Source of the DNA: Hippopus hippopus
Taxonomy: Eukaryota; Mollusca; Bivalvia; Cardiida; Cardiidae
Assembly: GCA_946811185.2 (NCBI GenBank)
Contig: OX328103.1
Location: forward strand, 29,432,172 to 29,496,171
DNA length: 64,000 nucleotides
Direction of reading: 5' to 3'
The notes under the pieces are model-generated. The model made no database searches, was not told the DNA's origin, and was given only the letters and a program-made list of their open reading frames with translations. Shown here piece by piece: positions 22,890-34,325 of this stretch. The translations under genes were made by a program, and so were the position numbers. The stretch's first letter is position 1. Each line of letters starts with the position of its first letter.

Positions 22890-25157
22890 AACTATATACA
22901 TGTACAACAAGAGCACCAAGTGCGGGTGCCAATGCTCGGCTGCTGCTGTGCAGTTACATTTAGAAATATATTAACTTTCAGTGAAAATTCGAAGTCGAAG
23001 AGGGGCATAACTTACCGTAGTCAAAAGTATTTTGATGGTTATCTGCCCTTGTTGTATAGGTTTCCCTCAGTCCGTGTTTGAAGTAAATGTAAATATTTTC
23101 AGTAATGACAGAGGTATTATAAAATGTGAACGTTTTTGCACGACGACGACAGGGCTATGAAAATACCTCGATGTTTTCTTTGAAACATGCCGAGTTAATG
23201 AAAACGGGATCGACCACTTAAAATGAATCTAAATTTATTCTGGATTCTTTGCTCACTCGAAGGTATTACATTATATGTTTCCATAGTACTACGGCTCTGT
23301 TGTACCTCAACGTTCCTGAATTGTAAATAATCTATCGTCGTTTTCAGCGTCAATGAGTAGCCAGAGGTTCATGTTTATGTTTCGTACGCACCACCAGTTT
23401 TTATCGAGACGCAATATGGAAGACGCTGATGTTTCATTTTAGAAAGACGAATTCTAGATCTACAACTCTAATAGTTGTTTTCAAAAGAAGCTTCATGTGA
23501 TTTAAAAAAAGCTTTCAAAGCAGCTTTTATTCTCTGATGAATAAGACATGTTTAAACTTAAACGTTACATTATTTACCTCCAGTGCTGCAATACGTGTTA
23601 AGGGGATTGATCCATGAAAATAGTGGATAGTAAATTATCCTAAAATTTATTTAACTACACACGTTAAAGTACGAGAGAAATATCCCTTTAAACGGCTGAA
23701 AGTGATAATAGTATTTTCTCAAATTAATCTGACTTCTCGGTCGATCGTTGCACAATTACCGAGGAACTATAATAGTTTTATTTGTCGGAGTATTTGCAAA
23801 CATTGGCGTTTCAATTTAGCGAAGACGTCTTGATCAAGATAGATGGGGAAAAGATTGCCTCTCCTGGCGGGAATGACAATACGATGGGATAAAACCAGCC
23901 CTGGCACCTGGTGATATGGCGTTAAATGGTCGAAATCCGATGAAGACTGTAATTAGCTACTTAAGTCGGCAGTGCGCTTTCACCGCGGGGATGGACTGGC
24001 AATATGATATCTCTAATTGATTGGATCTGATAACTCTACGATTAAACAAGATACTTGGGTAAAACATTTTTTCCGCTACATCAGAGAAATAAAATTTGCA
24101 ATGTGATAGGTGTAACGAAGTTGACAATTACTGTTAAACATCCCAATAATTTATTTTGTTGTATCCATTTTTATTCACAGTTCATTTCGTACTCCTCGCA
24201 TTATTTCTAAACCGCTGATTTCCACGCAGTAATGAATTGATTCGAAACCAGAAACAGAAAGAAATGGAACATTTCATTTGTAAATATATCTGATTGTAGA
24301 AAACTCTTTGCCGATATTAAAACTTTAAAGAACTTAAGTGTTTATATTATAACGTTAGAAGTGCACTTTAATTTGCTCTTGTTAAAAAAAAAACGTTAAA
24401 AAGGAAGGAATTGATAATTAAAATCATCCCACTGCGAGCAATGTTCCTGCGTAAAACATTTGGTAATTTATCTTTCATTAAAAATCATTTTGATTAACTT
24501 ATTTGTAAGTCTTTCGCTTACTGGCATGCATCTTCATACCAATTTATATCTAAAAAAATTTCTTAAAGAATGACGAAATGACCACGGCTTTGTATTTGTC
24601 CCCGCTCTGCATATCTTGTACAATATGTTGTCTACAAAATTCAAATTACATGTATTAATTTTTTATTTAATCCATTAACTAGATCACCCTACACGAATGC
24701 CTTTATGACATACTTGGTGAAGGGTTCTAGTCTATTCAAAGTGTGAGTAAATCTTAACTCAACTAATACACAAAAGAACGAATTGACATAAGTTCTAAAA
24801 CCATCATTCCTCTATTAAAACTTGGTTACTGGTAGGCGTAAGAATTGTCTAAGTGAGACAATTATAATGAGTACCCCAAACGCAGGTTTGGGTGAAGAAC
24901 TAAATAGCAATGACTCCTTGAATACAAAAAGACTCCGTTGAATTGTAAATAAAGGATATCGTTCATTGCATGTGTCAGGTGTCTCGCAGAATAACCGGAA
25001 AAGGAAGTCAATAGAACGTGTCAATATTATTTGTTGACATAGTTAGGCACGATATGACGTCAGACGACACTTCCTGACATGTGAATATTAATGTTTTATC
25101 TTGAAATAATGGGCAGGCCCGGAGTTTAAGGAGAGTCTACGACAAAATAACTATTTC
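22890..25157. other. no recognised feature
   Basis: About 2.3 kb without a recognised repeat. A less AT-rich patch at 23800-24000 has a 37-codon open stretch ending MG* at 23889, which I do not consider evidence of an exon. TGACGTCA lies at 25055. Confidence 0.5.
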
Positions 25158-25398
25158 TTAACCCTGTACCAAACAGTCCCGTGTTATAAAAAAAACTGAG
25201 GAAAAAGTCTTTTTTTTTTTAAAGGAAACTATCGTTGGAAAAGGTGAAAATGTAGGTAACCAGTATTTTCTCCTTTCCACACAATGTTTCTTCATTTGTC
25301 ACAAACCATTCTCATCATTTGAGCCACATTTAATTTGTTACTAGCAAATGCCTTCAATTTAGACAAGTGTAAACTTTTGCCGTCTGGTAACGGGTTTA
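25158..25398 (+). mobile_element. family A palindromic MITE
   Basis: Starts TTAACCCTGTACCAAAC and ends GTCTGGTAACGGGTTTA. Contains an expanded T run at 25211. Confidence 0.8.
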
Positions 25399-25442
25399 TA
25401 TGGGAGTCCGGGTTATTACAGTACTGTCGTATTCAATGTTGC

Positions 25443-25646
25443 TTAACTCCTTACCACACAATGCCGACTTTTAACGACCCTGAAAGAAAAAGGCCTTTTA
25501 AAAACATTGAGGGAAAAGGAAATAGATGGTAGTAACCAGCATTTTCTTTTCCACAATGTTTTCTACTCAATCAAAGATAGAAATCACCAATTTAGCAACA
25601 TTTAATTTGGTCCAGTCAAAAATTTTGTCGTTTGATAAAGAGTTAA
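25443..25646 (+). mobile_element. family A palindromic MITE
   Basis: Starts TTAACTCCTTACCACAC and ends TTTGATAAAGAGTTAA. The left hairpin arm is mutated (GGAAATAGATGGTAGTAAC). Confidence 0.8.
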
Positions 25647-25777
25647 ACTATGGTTACGGAAACTGACCAAACTTGGTTGATGAAATTAAAGTATAATTGC
25701 TGAGCCGAGCACGGGTTTGTGATAACCAAGCACTCATAAAGACAAAGAGAAAAGTTTATTTATTCATAATTTCATTC

Positions 25778-25841
25778 CAAGTCTAATTCTAGATTTAGAA
25801 AACTTGTAACACATCTTCTGATTGGCTAAACCATTTTGTTT
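25778..25841. mobile_element. family E, left half only
   Basis: TCTAGATTTAGAAAACTTG and CTTCTGATTGGCTAAACC are followed at once by a TTAA-bounded A copy. The right half of E is missing. Confidence 0.6.
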
Positions 25842-25882
25842 AACCATCTACCACACAATCCCCAGTTTGAACGACCCTGAGA

Positions 25883-25944
25883 AATTAACTAATCTCTGCA
25901 ACTTATTATTGATAGTTAGACACCCTTCCCCCTCTCTCTATCTC

Positions 25945-25975
<31 letters not shown>

Positions 25976-26139
25976 GTGACACTCTCACTCTCTCTGTCCT
26001 TTACATTACGAACTCGAACTAGATATATGTTTGTTCAAATACATTTTGTGCCTCGTTAAAATTGTTTTTTTCATGTACATTTACCTCTTGTTTTCTGTAA
26101 AAGGAACAGTGAATAAAGTTATTGTATTGTATTATTGTA
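25883..26139 (+). mobile_element. retroelement fragment with TATTG tail
   Basis: The insertion in A contains a CT-rich tract (25930-26000) and ends GAATAAAGTTATTG followed by TATTG repeats. AATAAA plus a short tandem tail fits the 3' end of a non-LTR retrotransposon. GAAA/GAAG lies at both junctions, so the duplication is short or unclear. Confidence 0.5.
25930..26000 (+). repeat. (CT)n microsatellite
   Basis: CT dinucleotides with a few interruptions, about 70 bases. Confidence 0.9.
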
Positions 26140-26235
26140 TTGAAAAGAAGCCTTTTGAAAACATTGTCCTTTTTCCACAATGTTATCTACCCTATCAAGG
26201 ACATATTTCGGCTTTTGAGCCACCTTAATTTGTCG

Positions 26236-26520
26236 GGCTTGAAACCAAGGTGTAGCTGGTTCGAAACACCAGTTCTGCTGATTTCTTTCTTAGGATTGCT
26301 GACAGTCATTGCGACAAGATACTATCGTTTCTAATCTCTGATAATAGTTTCGATAATGCTTATGAAGGAAAGCAGTCAGCGGCTTGGAAAGAAGAATGTA
26401 CGAAGCGCTGGTAAAAGAAATTCAAGGAAAAACATGTATTGGTGAACTCGCAGCCTTTATATACCTGAAATAAGCGTAAAAAATGGCGTAAACACCATAC
26501 AAACAAACAGACAAAACAAC
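26236..26520 (+). mobile_element. SINE, 5' truncated
   Basis: Begins GGGCTTGAAACCAAGG with CTGGTTCGAAACACC as box B. The body includes GAAAGCAGTCAGCGGCTTGG and GCTGGTAAAAGAAATTCAAG, and the 3' end is GGCGTAAACACCATAC with a (CAAA)n tail. Confidence 0.75.
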
Positions 26521-26900
26521 AATGCAATTGATGTTGTGTAAGATATGTATAAGGAAATAGTGAACCGTATTTGATATATTGGGGGTTCACGTAAAAATAT
26601 TGGTTTATATATTGTATATTTATTTTGAAAAGATATTTATGCTTGTAGATCCTTAGAAGATATGCATTTTATTGCATGAAACAAGACAGATGTTTTAGTG
26701 TGAGGTATTTGATCATTTAAAGTATCTTCATACTTTACTTTGCATTGGATGATGGGGCTTTCTCCTAATCTCTCAAACACTTTTTCTATGTGAAGTGCTT
26801 GTAGGTTTTTAGTCCAGACATGAATTTCCCGTGTCTCAGCCATAGGCTTTCGTTTTTTGATAAACTTCGTCATTTATATAATTTATCGTATGATGCTATA
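26521..26900. other. unassigned open frame on minus strand
   Basis: 26637-26873 (-) is open for 78 codons (MTKFIKKRKPMAETREIHVW...) and is not a repeat I recognise. I cannot assign a family, and its size is within chance expectation. Confidence 0.25.
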
Positions 26901-27174
26901 ATATGGCTTGCAACAGACGAAAAGGGGCATTCAGACACTTGCGTAAAGTGTCGTCTCGGATCAACCTGCGCAGTCCGCGCAGGCTAATTAATCCGAGACG
27001 GCACTTTACGACCACATAAGATTTTGTTCTACAGTAGACTTGCACAAAACAGAAAATTACATAAAAAACAGAAAGTGTCGTTTCGGATTAGCCTGCGCGG
27101 ACTGCGCAGGCTGATCCGGCACGACACTTTACGCAAATGTCCGAATGCCCCTTTTCGCGTGATGCAGGCTATAT
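26901..27174. mobile_element. family D element, abutting C
   Basis: Ends ATATGGCTTGCAACAGACGA and TCGCGTGATGCAGGCTATAT. Palindromes: CAACCTGCGCAGTCCGCG / CAGGCTAATTAATCC (left) and GATTAGCCTGCGCGGACTG / CGCAGGCTGATCC (right). Two bases separate it from the next C copy. Confidence 0.85.
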
Positions 27175-27176
27175 AT

Positions 27177-27438
27177 GAGTCATGCTGTATGAAAAGGGTG
27201 TTTAATACATCTGCAAAAAGGATCAACACACGTCAGCCTGCGCACTCCGTGCAGGCTGACATGAGGCGAAACTTGTTGTTATTTCTAAATTTTATGCATG
27301 TCCAAGGACCGTTCTACCTTATGATTCACTCAGTTGTCAGACAAAATGGATTTTATGGATTCATAATTATGTGATGACTTGCGTGGTACAATGCATCACG
27401 TAATGCACATTAAACCCCCTTTCGCCAGAGCGCAGCTG
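27177..27438 (+). mobile_element. family C element
   Basis: Ends GAGTCATGCTGTATGAAAAG and TTCGCCAGAGCGCAGCTGA, palindrome GTCAGCCTGCGCACTCCG / TGCAGGCTGACATG. Confidence 0.85.
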
Positions 27439-27759
27439 ATTACATTTTATAGAAAGCGACGTGCGTCATAAAACGAACACCTGTGTTCTCAGCTTCTGAC
27501 CTTTAAGAACCACTTTAAAAATGGCCAAACAGTTTTAAAAATCGGTATGTACTTGTAAAATATGTATATATTATATTTTTTATCTCGACTTATATGCGAA
27601 AGCAAGGAAAAAGCTACTTAGCAAATTTACGCAAGTGGAAGATTGGTTTTATTAAATACGTTGACTAAACACACGATAAAAAATACAAACAAAGTTTTTG
27701 AATACTTTAATTCAGTGTTTTGGCCAAATTTAGAAAAAATATACTTTTTGAAAAAATAT
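27439..27759. other. no recognised feature
   Basis: Unique AT-rich sequence between two C copies. Confidence 0.5.
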
Positions 27760-28020
27760 GAGCCATGCTCTGTGAAAAGGGGGCTTCATGCATCTGCGAA
27801 AAGTATCGACCCAGGTCAGCCTGCGCAGTCCGCGCAGGCTGACCTGGGCCGAAACTTTTCGCTATTGGTCAATTTTCTGTATGTCCAAGGACCTGTCTAC
27901 CTCATGAATAAGTGGATTGTTTAAAAAATTGGCTGTTATGGATCAGTAAGTATGTGATGGCTTGCTTGGAATGATGGATTACGGCGATGCATTAAGCGCT
28001 CTTTTGCCAGAGCATGGCTC
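27760..28020 (+). mobile_element. family C element, well preserved
   Basis: 261 bp, ends GAGCCATGCTCTGTGAAAAG and TTTTGCCAGAGCATGGCTC; the palindrome CCCAGGTCAGCCTGCGCAG / CGCGCAGGCTGACCTGGG is perfect. Confidence 0.9.
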
Positions 28021-28371
28021 ATGTATAATTTCAACACAATTTTCATATCATCCCTTGCTGTTCAGATTAAACAATATTATAAACGTTTATTGCCAACGCA
28101 TACAAACAACCTTTGCATGAAAATAAAATCAAAAGTTAACACCAATCCTGCCGATTAGAATACACAGTTGAGTTGAAAATTGTCGTCGCTTAATTTGCAT
28201 TTTATGATAATAATATGGCCGATTCCATTGATGAAGAAGAAGAGACTGGCTACACTATTTGTAAAACAAATGATATTATCGCATACAGCAGGACAAGGGT
28301 TATATTTCAAGAATGTCACCTGGCGACAGATAATCCCAAGTCGACACTGGTATACGTGTCTAAGGCTGGTA
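28021..28371. other. no recognised feature
   Basis: Unique sequence. Confidence 0.5.
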
Positions 28372-28583
28372 TTAACCCTTGACCTGCTAAATAACTAAAA
28401 TAAAACGTTAAAGTCGATACTTAAAGTCCAAATGTTGCTATTTTAAGATTATTTTTGGATGAAAAACATCTCGATATCGGACAGTGTAGATCCAAGATCA
28501 GACTGCACGTTTTGTGCGGTCTGATCTTGACCTACACTGTCCGCAAAAGGTCAGTGAGTCGCGCTTAGCAGCCTAAGGGTTAA
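28372..28583 (-). mobile_element. family B palindromic MITE
   Basis: Starts TTAACCCTTGACCTGCTAAA and ends GCAGCCTAAGGGTTAA. Hairpin AAGATCAGACTGCACG / GTGCGGTCTGATCTT. Confidence 0.85.
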
Positions 28584-28672
28584 CATTGGTCGATGTAATA
28601 TAACACATTTGCCAATCTATGATTGAACATAAATTTTACGATGTAAAACAGTTGTTCAGATTCCAAGTCACG

Positions 28673-28873
28673 TTAACTCTTTCAGCGACAAATATATGAA
28701 CTCGACCTCTTTCGACGATTGAAAATACGAGGGTTGTTCGTACAATCCACTGATACTTAGAAAGAATTCTTTCTTACAGGCTTGACTAAACAGTCGGGCG
28801 GAACAGACCCAAGATCAGACTAAATGTTCTGTGCCGCCCCGCAAAAGGCCTTGTGTTATACCTAGCTCGTTAA
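28673..28873 (-). mobile_element. family B2, right hairpin arm lost
   Basis: Starts TTAACTCTTTCAGCGAC with CGACCTCTTTCGACG and ends TAGCTCGTTAA. The arm AAGATCAGACTAAATGTTCT is followed directly by GCCGCC. Confidence 0.7.
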
Positions 28874-29327
28874 GAGCCCAGTCGTGTACAAAACAGTAAC
28901 GTATTTTAATTTGGTCCATAGCCTAAAAGATCCACAAAGAATTAAATCAGAGATGGCTTATAAACAACTGTAACAAAATATTGTATTTTTCACTCCGTAG
29001 AAAAAAGAATGCCAGTTATAGCAATTTCAACGCTGTTTCCGCCCGTATTTCTCTCAAAATGGCGCATGGTTTTGAATTACGAAAGGACCCCTCACGTTCT
29101 TGATCCGCACCGTCCGCAAAAACACCTAAAGGATTTTAACATGCTGAAAGCTGTAACATGTCGTCAAATGTTATCCATGGGAATTTTGAATGTGGTCTTG
29201 TAAAAGGAGTGGCCTTGGAACACAATTTGGTGTTGTATTTTTATTTACGATTTGGTCCCAATGACAAGATACTGTTTGAGTCGGAAAGTCTGTAATGCAC
29301 GTTTGAATGAAACTGCATAGCGCTACC
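28874..29327. other. no recognised feature
   Basis: Unique sequence. Nothing seen. Confidence 0.5.
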
Positions 29328-29491
29328 TTTTCACAAACTATTCTCAATTCTTGATTCTCATTCTCAAGAAATTTCTAAACTTCAAAGGAACGAAATATCC
29401 CACTATACCAATTGGTTTAGCAAATTAGAAAATGTGTTACTGTCTAAATTTAGAATAAGACTGCAATTTATAATGGTTGGTAAATATAGTC
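29328..29491. mobile_element. family E foldback, diverged
   Basis: TTCACAAACTATTCTCAATTC at the left and ATGGTTGGTAAATATAG at the right, with ACCAATTGGTTTAGC at the centre. Confidence 0.7.
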
Positions 29492-29523
29492 TCTTGTCCC
29501 ACTATTGTAGATAGTAGGATTTA

Positions 29524-29787
29524 CATGGGCCATGCTCTGGAAAAAAGGGGCTCATTGCAGCTGCAAAAAGATATCAACCTGTGTAAGCCAGCGCAGGCTG
29601 ACATGAGTCGAAAGTTTTCGCCATTTGTGAATTTTCTGCATGTCAGGGGACCATTCTACTTCATGATTCGATTCAGTCAGTTGTTCGACAAAACTGATTT
29701 TATGGATCCATACGTAATATGATGACATGTTTGGTATCATGCATCACGTAGATGCGTTAAAACCTCTTTTGTCAAGGCACAGGTCAC
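29524..29787 (+). mobile_element. family C element
   Basis: Left end GGGCCATGCTCTGGAAAAAA, right end TTTTGTCAAGGCACAGGTC. The palindrome is cut to AAGCCAGCGCAGGCTGACAT, with the centre deleted. Confidence 0.8.
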
Positions 29788-30157
29788 TTTAAATGATTTA
29801 ATGTTGTATGCTTTTGATTTAAAGTTTTAACCACTAGAATTTTATCGTTTGTAATAAACAATAAAAGAAATCGACCAACAATACCAGAACAGTTTTCCCA
29901 CTTTGTATGACGGAGGTTTCTTTTGAATGTATCAATAATTTAATAAAGGATGATGAAAATTACATCTAATTATTCAAGTTCTTATATTGTTGTCAATTCT
30001 GTCCAGAGAGAATATCAGACATAAACAGTTACTTTTGAAAATACTCTTTGGTCTTGAGCCTTCAGCTACTAATACGTACTTGACTTTTGACAGCAATAGA
30101 TTTATAAGAAATGAACAATTATTTTAAAGAAAATCGAACTAAATGTTTACAAACATT
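29788..30157. other. no recognised feature
   Basis: Unique AT-rich sequence. Confidence 0.5.
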
Positions 30158-30368
30158 TTAACCCTTAGGCTGCTAGGCGCGACTCACTGACCTTTTGCGG
30201 ACAGTGTAGACCAAGATCAGACTGCACAAAACGTGCAGTCTGATCTTTGGTCTACACTGTCCGTTAAAGGCTTATTTTCCCCTAAAAATGCCTTTGGAAT
30301 AGCAAAACTTTGGTTTTTACCATCGGTTTAAAAGTTTAATTTCACTTATCTAGCAGGATAAGGGCTAA
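30158..30368 (+). mobile_element. family B palindromic MITE
   Basis: Starts TTAACCCTTAGGCTGCTAGG and ends AGCAGGATAAGGGCTAA. The inner hairpin is perfect through GATCAGACTGCACA / ACGTGCAGTCTGATC. Confidence 0.9.
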
Positions 30369-31619
30369 TCATCATTAGCAAAACGGCGCAATTTTTTCTA
30401 CCAGTATCGACTAAAGGAAAATTTTAATTGGACATGGGAACGCTGTAGTCTGGATTCCCTCTAATTTCTTAGATCTTTTGCCTAGAACCCGTTTTGGCCA
30501 GGCATGCCCATAATTATATTAACTGAAATAATGTAAAATCGTGGACAAACCTCGATCAAAATTAATTGTGGTGGGCATGTGGGAAAGTATAGGAATGGAA
30601 AACAGCGTCACAGTGTCGACATTACAAGACATATTTACCCATGGTATGACGTTAAATGTTATGTCCTAAAGGCGACTAGAACTTATTTTGAACCGTTCTA
30701 TCAGCGACCAAATGAGAATATCAATATCTGTTCCCTGAGGTATGGATCGCTGGGATCATTCCGGTATCTCTGAAACAACATGCAGATTGCTCCAACACGA
30801 AGCATCGTAGCACGCTTGTTCATTACTAAAGTACGTAAAAGATAAGTTTGTACACATTCATTATTTGAATTATTTATGAAGCTCTGTCTGTGTAGCTATC
30901 GTCTTGATCAAGTAGGCTTTACCCAGTTTCAAGTCGGCCGTTATAACCACTTGTATTACAATTTCTGAAACTGAGTACATGTAATTCATATCTTCTATCA
31001 CATAATATCTTTGTTTAGTTCATGTAAATTAAAATGAATCTAAAACGTAAAAAAAATACCTCTTTTCATGATGTGTTGAAACATGACAAGGTTTCTTCAA
31101 GCACCTTTGACACAAGAATCTTTCACGGATGGCGCTGGTCAAGAATCTTTGATCATACGGTCCACTGCATAATTATAAACGTTAACCAAACAAGTCTCTC
31201 TAGTTTTTGCATTGGAACTGTTTATTTAGGCTTCGAAAATATAGTTGGCAATGAAACAGTTAAAAAAGGACCACTTTTGGGGTCACGTGCATAATTTAGA
31301 GTCAAGATGATATTTTTAACAGAACAGTTTTGCATAGAGCAAGGAGGCTTTATTAAGTATTGCTGACAGACAGTTTTTGCTTTTTGTTTCAATTTGAATA
31401 TTGAAACCATTAAGTATCTGCCAATATCATGTTTAATCGGTATCATTGTTTTCTATTAGTCAGGCAAGATGTCAACTCACCCTCCCCCCTCCCCCCAAAT
31501 AAAAAAAGAACATCGGATGGTTTATTGTAAACTCATCGCGTACCTATTAGGCTTGCTTTAATAAATACATTTATACCAGTAATCAAGCATAAATACGAGT
31601 TTGCAATCAACAGCTGACA
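30369..31619. other. no recognised feature
   Basis: About 1.25 kb of unique sequence with a C-rich patch at 31482. The open frame at 31034-31294 (+, 86 codons) has no recognisable domain. Confidence 0.5.
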
Positions 31620-31815
31620 TGGCTCTCGTGGCTCAGTGGTTGAGGCCGTGGATTTGATATCCGACAGTATTTTGGCAGATCCTACCTGAATCCGCTGGTC
31701 GCCTGGAACTGCCCATAGGGAATGTCACTGCAGCACCACGGCCTTGTACTGGTCAAATCCAGGGAACGCCAATAAGTGATCGTATGCAATGATGTGACTG
31801 CAATGCTATCAAAAG
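31620..31815 (+). mobile_element. SINE, diverged
   Basis: Good box A region (CTCTCGTGGCTCAGTGGTTG), weak box B, body with GTCACTGCAGCACCACGGCC and a 3' block GATGTGACTGCAATGCTATC. Confidence 0.65.
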
Positions 31816-31844
31816 CAGAGTATTGCATTTTTCTATTCCAATAA

Positions 31845-32024
31845 ATCAGGCTGACCTGGGTCGGAACTTTTAGCTACTGGCAAATTTTCTGGACGTCAAA
31901 GGACAATATTACCTCATATTTCGGTCGGATTTTAGTCCAAATGCATACATAGTAGGCGACGACTTGCTTGGTTTGGTGTATAACGAAGATACATAAAAAC
32001 CCACCTTTGCCAGAGCGCCCCTCA
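31845..32024 (+). mobile_element. family C, left part missing
   Basis: Starts inside the palindrome at CAGGCTGACCTGGGTCG, the right arm, and runs to TTTGCCAGAGCGCCCCTC. The left end and left arm are absent. Confidence 0.75.
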
Positions 32025-32507
32025 GTTGTACAAGATGAAAAAGGATGTACTGTGCAAGGTAATGTACAAACTCACAATCAGAATGAGTGGTATATGTCGT
32101 GTTAAACAGATTGAAGGAAGATCGCCATGAATATTTAGTGAGTAAATTAATTAGTACGACAGGGAAACTAGCAATACAAATTCCACGCGTAGATTTTTAT
32201 CAGCGAATAATCATGAGAGATTCGCCGACATGACTATCCGTTGTACAGTTGAATAATTAAACAGAGGATGTTTAGTGATGGTCAGACAAGGGTACCAAAT
32301 ACACGAAACTTATCAGCTTGGTGCGTGATCGGCTGTCAATAGCTACTAACAATAATGAAGACGGTGTTGTCACAATGTATCATATGGTGTTACACTAGTG
32401 ACTCTTTGGAACATTGGAGACAAAGCGAGAATGACTACCTACTGCCCTCTTCTGTCTTTTGCTGTTTATTTCTATAATCTGCAGTTTATTGCTTTAAACT
32501 ATAATAT
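32025..32507. other. no recognised feature
   Basis: Unique sequence. Confidence 0.5.
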
Positions 32508-32759
32508 GAGCCATTCTATGTGAAAAAGGGGTTTAATGCATCTACAAAAAGTACCGATCCATGTCAGCCTGCGCAGTCCGCGCAGGCTGACATGGGTCGA
32601 TACTTTTTGCTTTTGATCAATTTTCTGCATGTCAAAGGACCGTTCTACCTCATGATTTACTCGGTTGTTAGACAAAATGTCTTTTATGGATCCATAATCA
32701 TGTGATGGCTTGCTTAGTATAATGCATCACGAAGATGCATCAATCCCCCTTTTACCAGA
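32508..32759 (+). mobile_element. family C element, abutting D
   Basis: Left end GAGCCATTCTATGTGAAAAA; perfect palindrome CATGTCAGCCTGCGCAG / CGCGCAGGCTGACATG. The right end stops at TTTTACCAGAG, about seven bases early, where family D begins. Confidence 0.85.
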
Positions 32760-33024
32760 GCTTGTAACACGCGAAAAGGGGCATTCGGATATTTGCGTAA
32801 AGTGTCGTCTCGGATCAGCCTGCGCAGTCCGCGCAGTCTAATTGGAAACGGCACTTAACGACTACATTAGATTTTGTGCTACAGTAGACTTGCGCAAAAC
32901 AGAAAACTATATAAAAACGGAAAGTGTCGTTTCGGATTAGCCTGTGCGGACTGCGCAGGCTGATCCGAAACGACACTTTACGCAAATGTCCGAATGCCCC
33001 TTTTCGCGTGTTGCAGGCCATATA
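32760..33024. mobile_element. family D element
   Basis: Left end CTTGTAACACGCGAAAAGGG, right end TTTTCGCGTGTTGCAGGCCA followed by TATAT. The right palindrome (GATTAGCCTGTGCGGACTG / CGCAGGCTGATCC) is better kept than the left one. Confidence 0.85.
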
Positions 33025-33134
33025 TTAGTGCCATGGAAATGGTATTATGGGCTATAAATATTTTGCTACTGCTATGGAAACACAATGTCACACTAAAAAG
33101 TGGCCCTCGATGGTTGTAGACCATGTTTCTACGT

Positions 33135-33322
33135 TATGCTGTCATAGACACAGACCTCTTTGGACCGTTGAAAATACTGTCCGCTGAGACACAGAAAAGC
33201 TTACCTGATAGGCTTCAAGAAACAAGTGGATGGTATATATCCTTAATCAGATCGCATATTCTGTGCGGTCTGATCCCACTCCGCTAATGACCCTGTTTTC
33301 GCCAATGACACTGGAACGGTTC
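33135..33322 (-). mobile_element. family B2, strongly diverged
   Basis: GACCTCTTTGGACCGTTG, AGGCTTCAAGAAACAAG and ATTCTGTGCGGTCTGATCCC are in family order. Ends not clear. Confidence 0.5.
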
Positions 33323-33336
33323 ATGATACTGTTTTA

Positions 33337-33609
33337 TTGTAACATTACCAGATGGCAATTTTTTTTATTAGTCCATATTGAAAGCATGTATCGGCTATAA
33401 GTATGTCTCAGATCATTGGAATCTGTTTTCGAAAGGATAAAAAAAAAAAACAACCGATATGTAAAGGAGGAAAAGATGGTTACCAGCATTTTCCCCTTTT
33501 CTAACAATATTTTCAAAAGCTTTCTTCCTCAGGGCCGTAGAACCACCAGAATCTTTGGTGGAGAGTTGTATTGTATGGTAAAGAATTGGATTGTTTGGTA
33601 AAGGGTTAA
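33337..33609 (-). mobile_element. family A palindromic MITE
   Basis: Starts TTGTAACATTACCAGATGG and ends TTTGGTAAAGGGTTAA, with a partial duplication of the right end (TATGGTAAAGAATTGGATTG). Hairpin AGATGGTTACCAGCATTTTC. Confidence 0.75.
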
Positions 33610-33780
33610 GGCATGTCGATGTGGCTAAACAGATAGTAAGCGTGTCATTTATTTCTTAATATAAAAAGTACATACTTATCATTTTGACAGCATAAATTGT
33701 CAGTTAACACGACGTCGTCGTTTTTCACTCCAGTACTTTACGGCAACGAGAGCTGTTAGTTGTGGTTTTACCAACACTTC

Positions 33781-34012
33781 TTAAAACATTTACCGACATG
33801 TCCCGTGTTCTAACGACCCTAAAAAAAAAAGAGCTTTTGAAAACATTGTGGGAAAAGGAAAAAATGCTGATAACCAGCATTTTCTCCTTTTCCCTCAATG
33901 TTTTCTACTCTTTCGAAGACAAATCCCATCATTCGAACCATCTTTAGTTTGTTGTCTGCAAATGGTTACAGTTTCAAAATGTCTGCAATTTTGTCGTCTG
34001 GTAAAGTGTTAA
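33781..34012 (+). mobile_element. family A palindromic MITE
   Basis: Starts TTAAAACATTTACCGAC and ends GTCTGGTAAAGTGTTAA. Hairpin GGAAAAAATGCTGATAACCAG. Confidence 0.85.
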
Positions 34013-34127
34013 TCCTTTTGCTGTCATCCGAGAAACGATCAGCTTCTATCAGTGACACAGCAAAAATATATCCTGACGTCTTTTCAAGCAGATGTTATAC
34101 TCGTTTAACCTGTGTTCATTTAATTAA

Positions 34128-34320
34128 GCTGCGCACTATTCCGACGACGTTTATGTAGGAAAGCAGTCACTGGCGTGGGAAGAATGTTGTACAAAGTACA
34201 GGTAAAAGAAACTTCAGGAAAGCATGGACAGGTGCTCTGACCGCCGCGATATAAATGACAAAAATGCTGCAAACTGCGTTAAACACCGAAAAGACAAACA
34301 AACACACATACAAACAAGCA
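34128..34320 (+). mobile_element. SINE, 5' truncated
   Basis: Begins GCGCACTATTCCGACGACG, body GGAAAGCAGTCACTGGCGTG, then CCGCCGCGATATAAATGAC and GCGTTAAACACCG with a CAAACA tail. Confidence 0.7.
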
Positions 34321-34325
34321 ATCGT

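Larger units (their letters stand above)
25842..26235 (+). mobile_element. family A split by a retroelement fragment
   Basis: The left part (TTTAACCATCTACCACAC to AACGACCCTGAG) ends near 25882 and the family resumes at 26140 with AAGAAGCCTTTTGAAAACAT. The right end stops at AATTTGTCG, where a SINE begins. The hairpin is reduced to TTGTCCTTTTTCCACAA. Confidence 0.7.

Noticed and set aside
27024..27374. 116-codon frame and similar frames with KRGLHASAKSIDPGQPAQSAQ
   Set aside because: This phrase recurs wherever family C occurs and is a translation of its palindrome, not a protein family.
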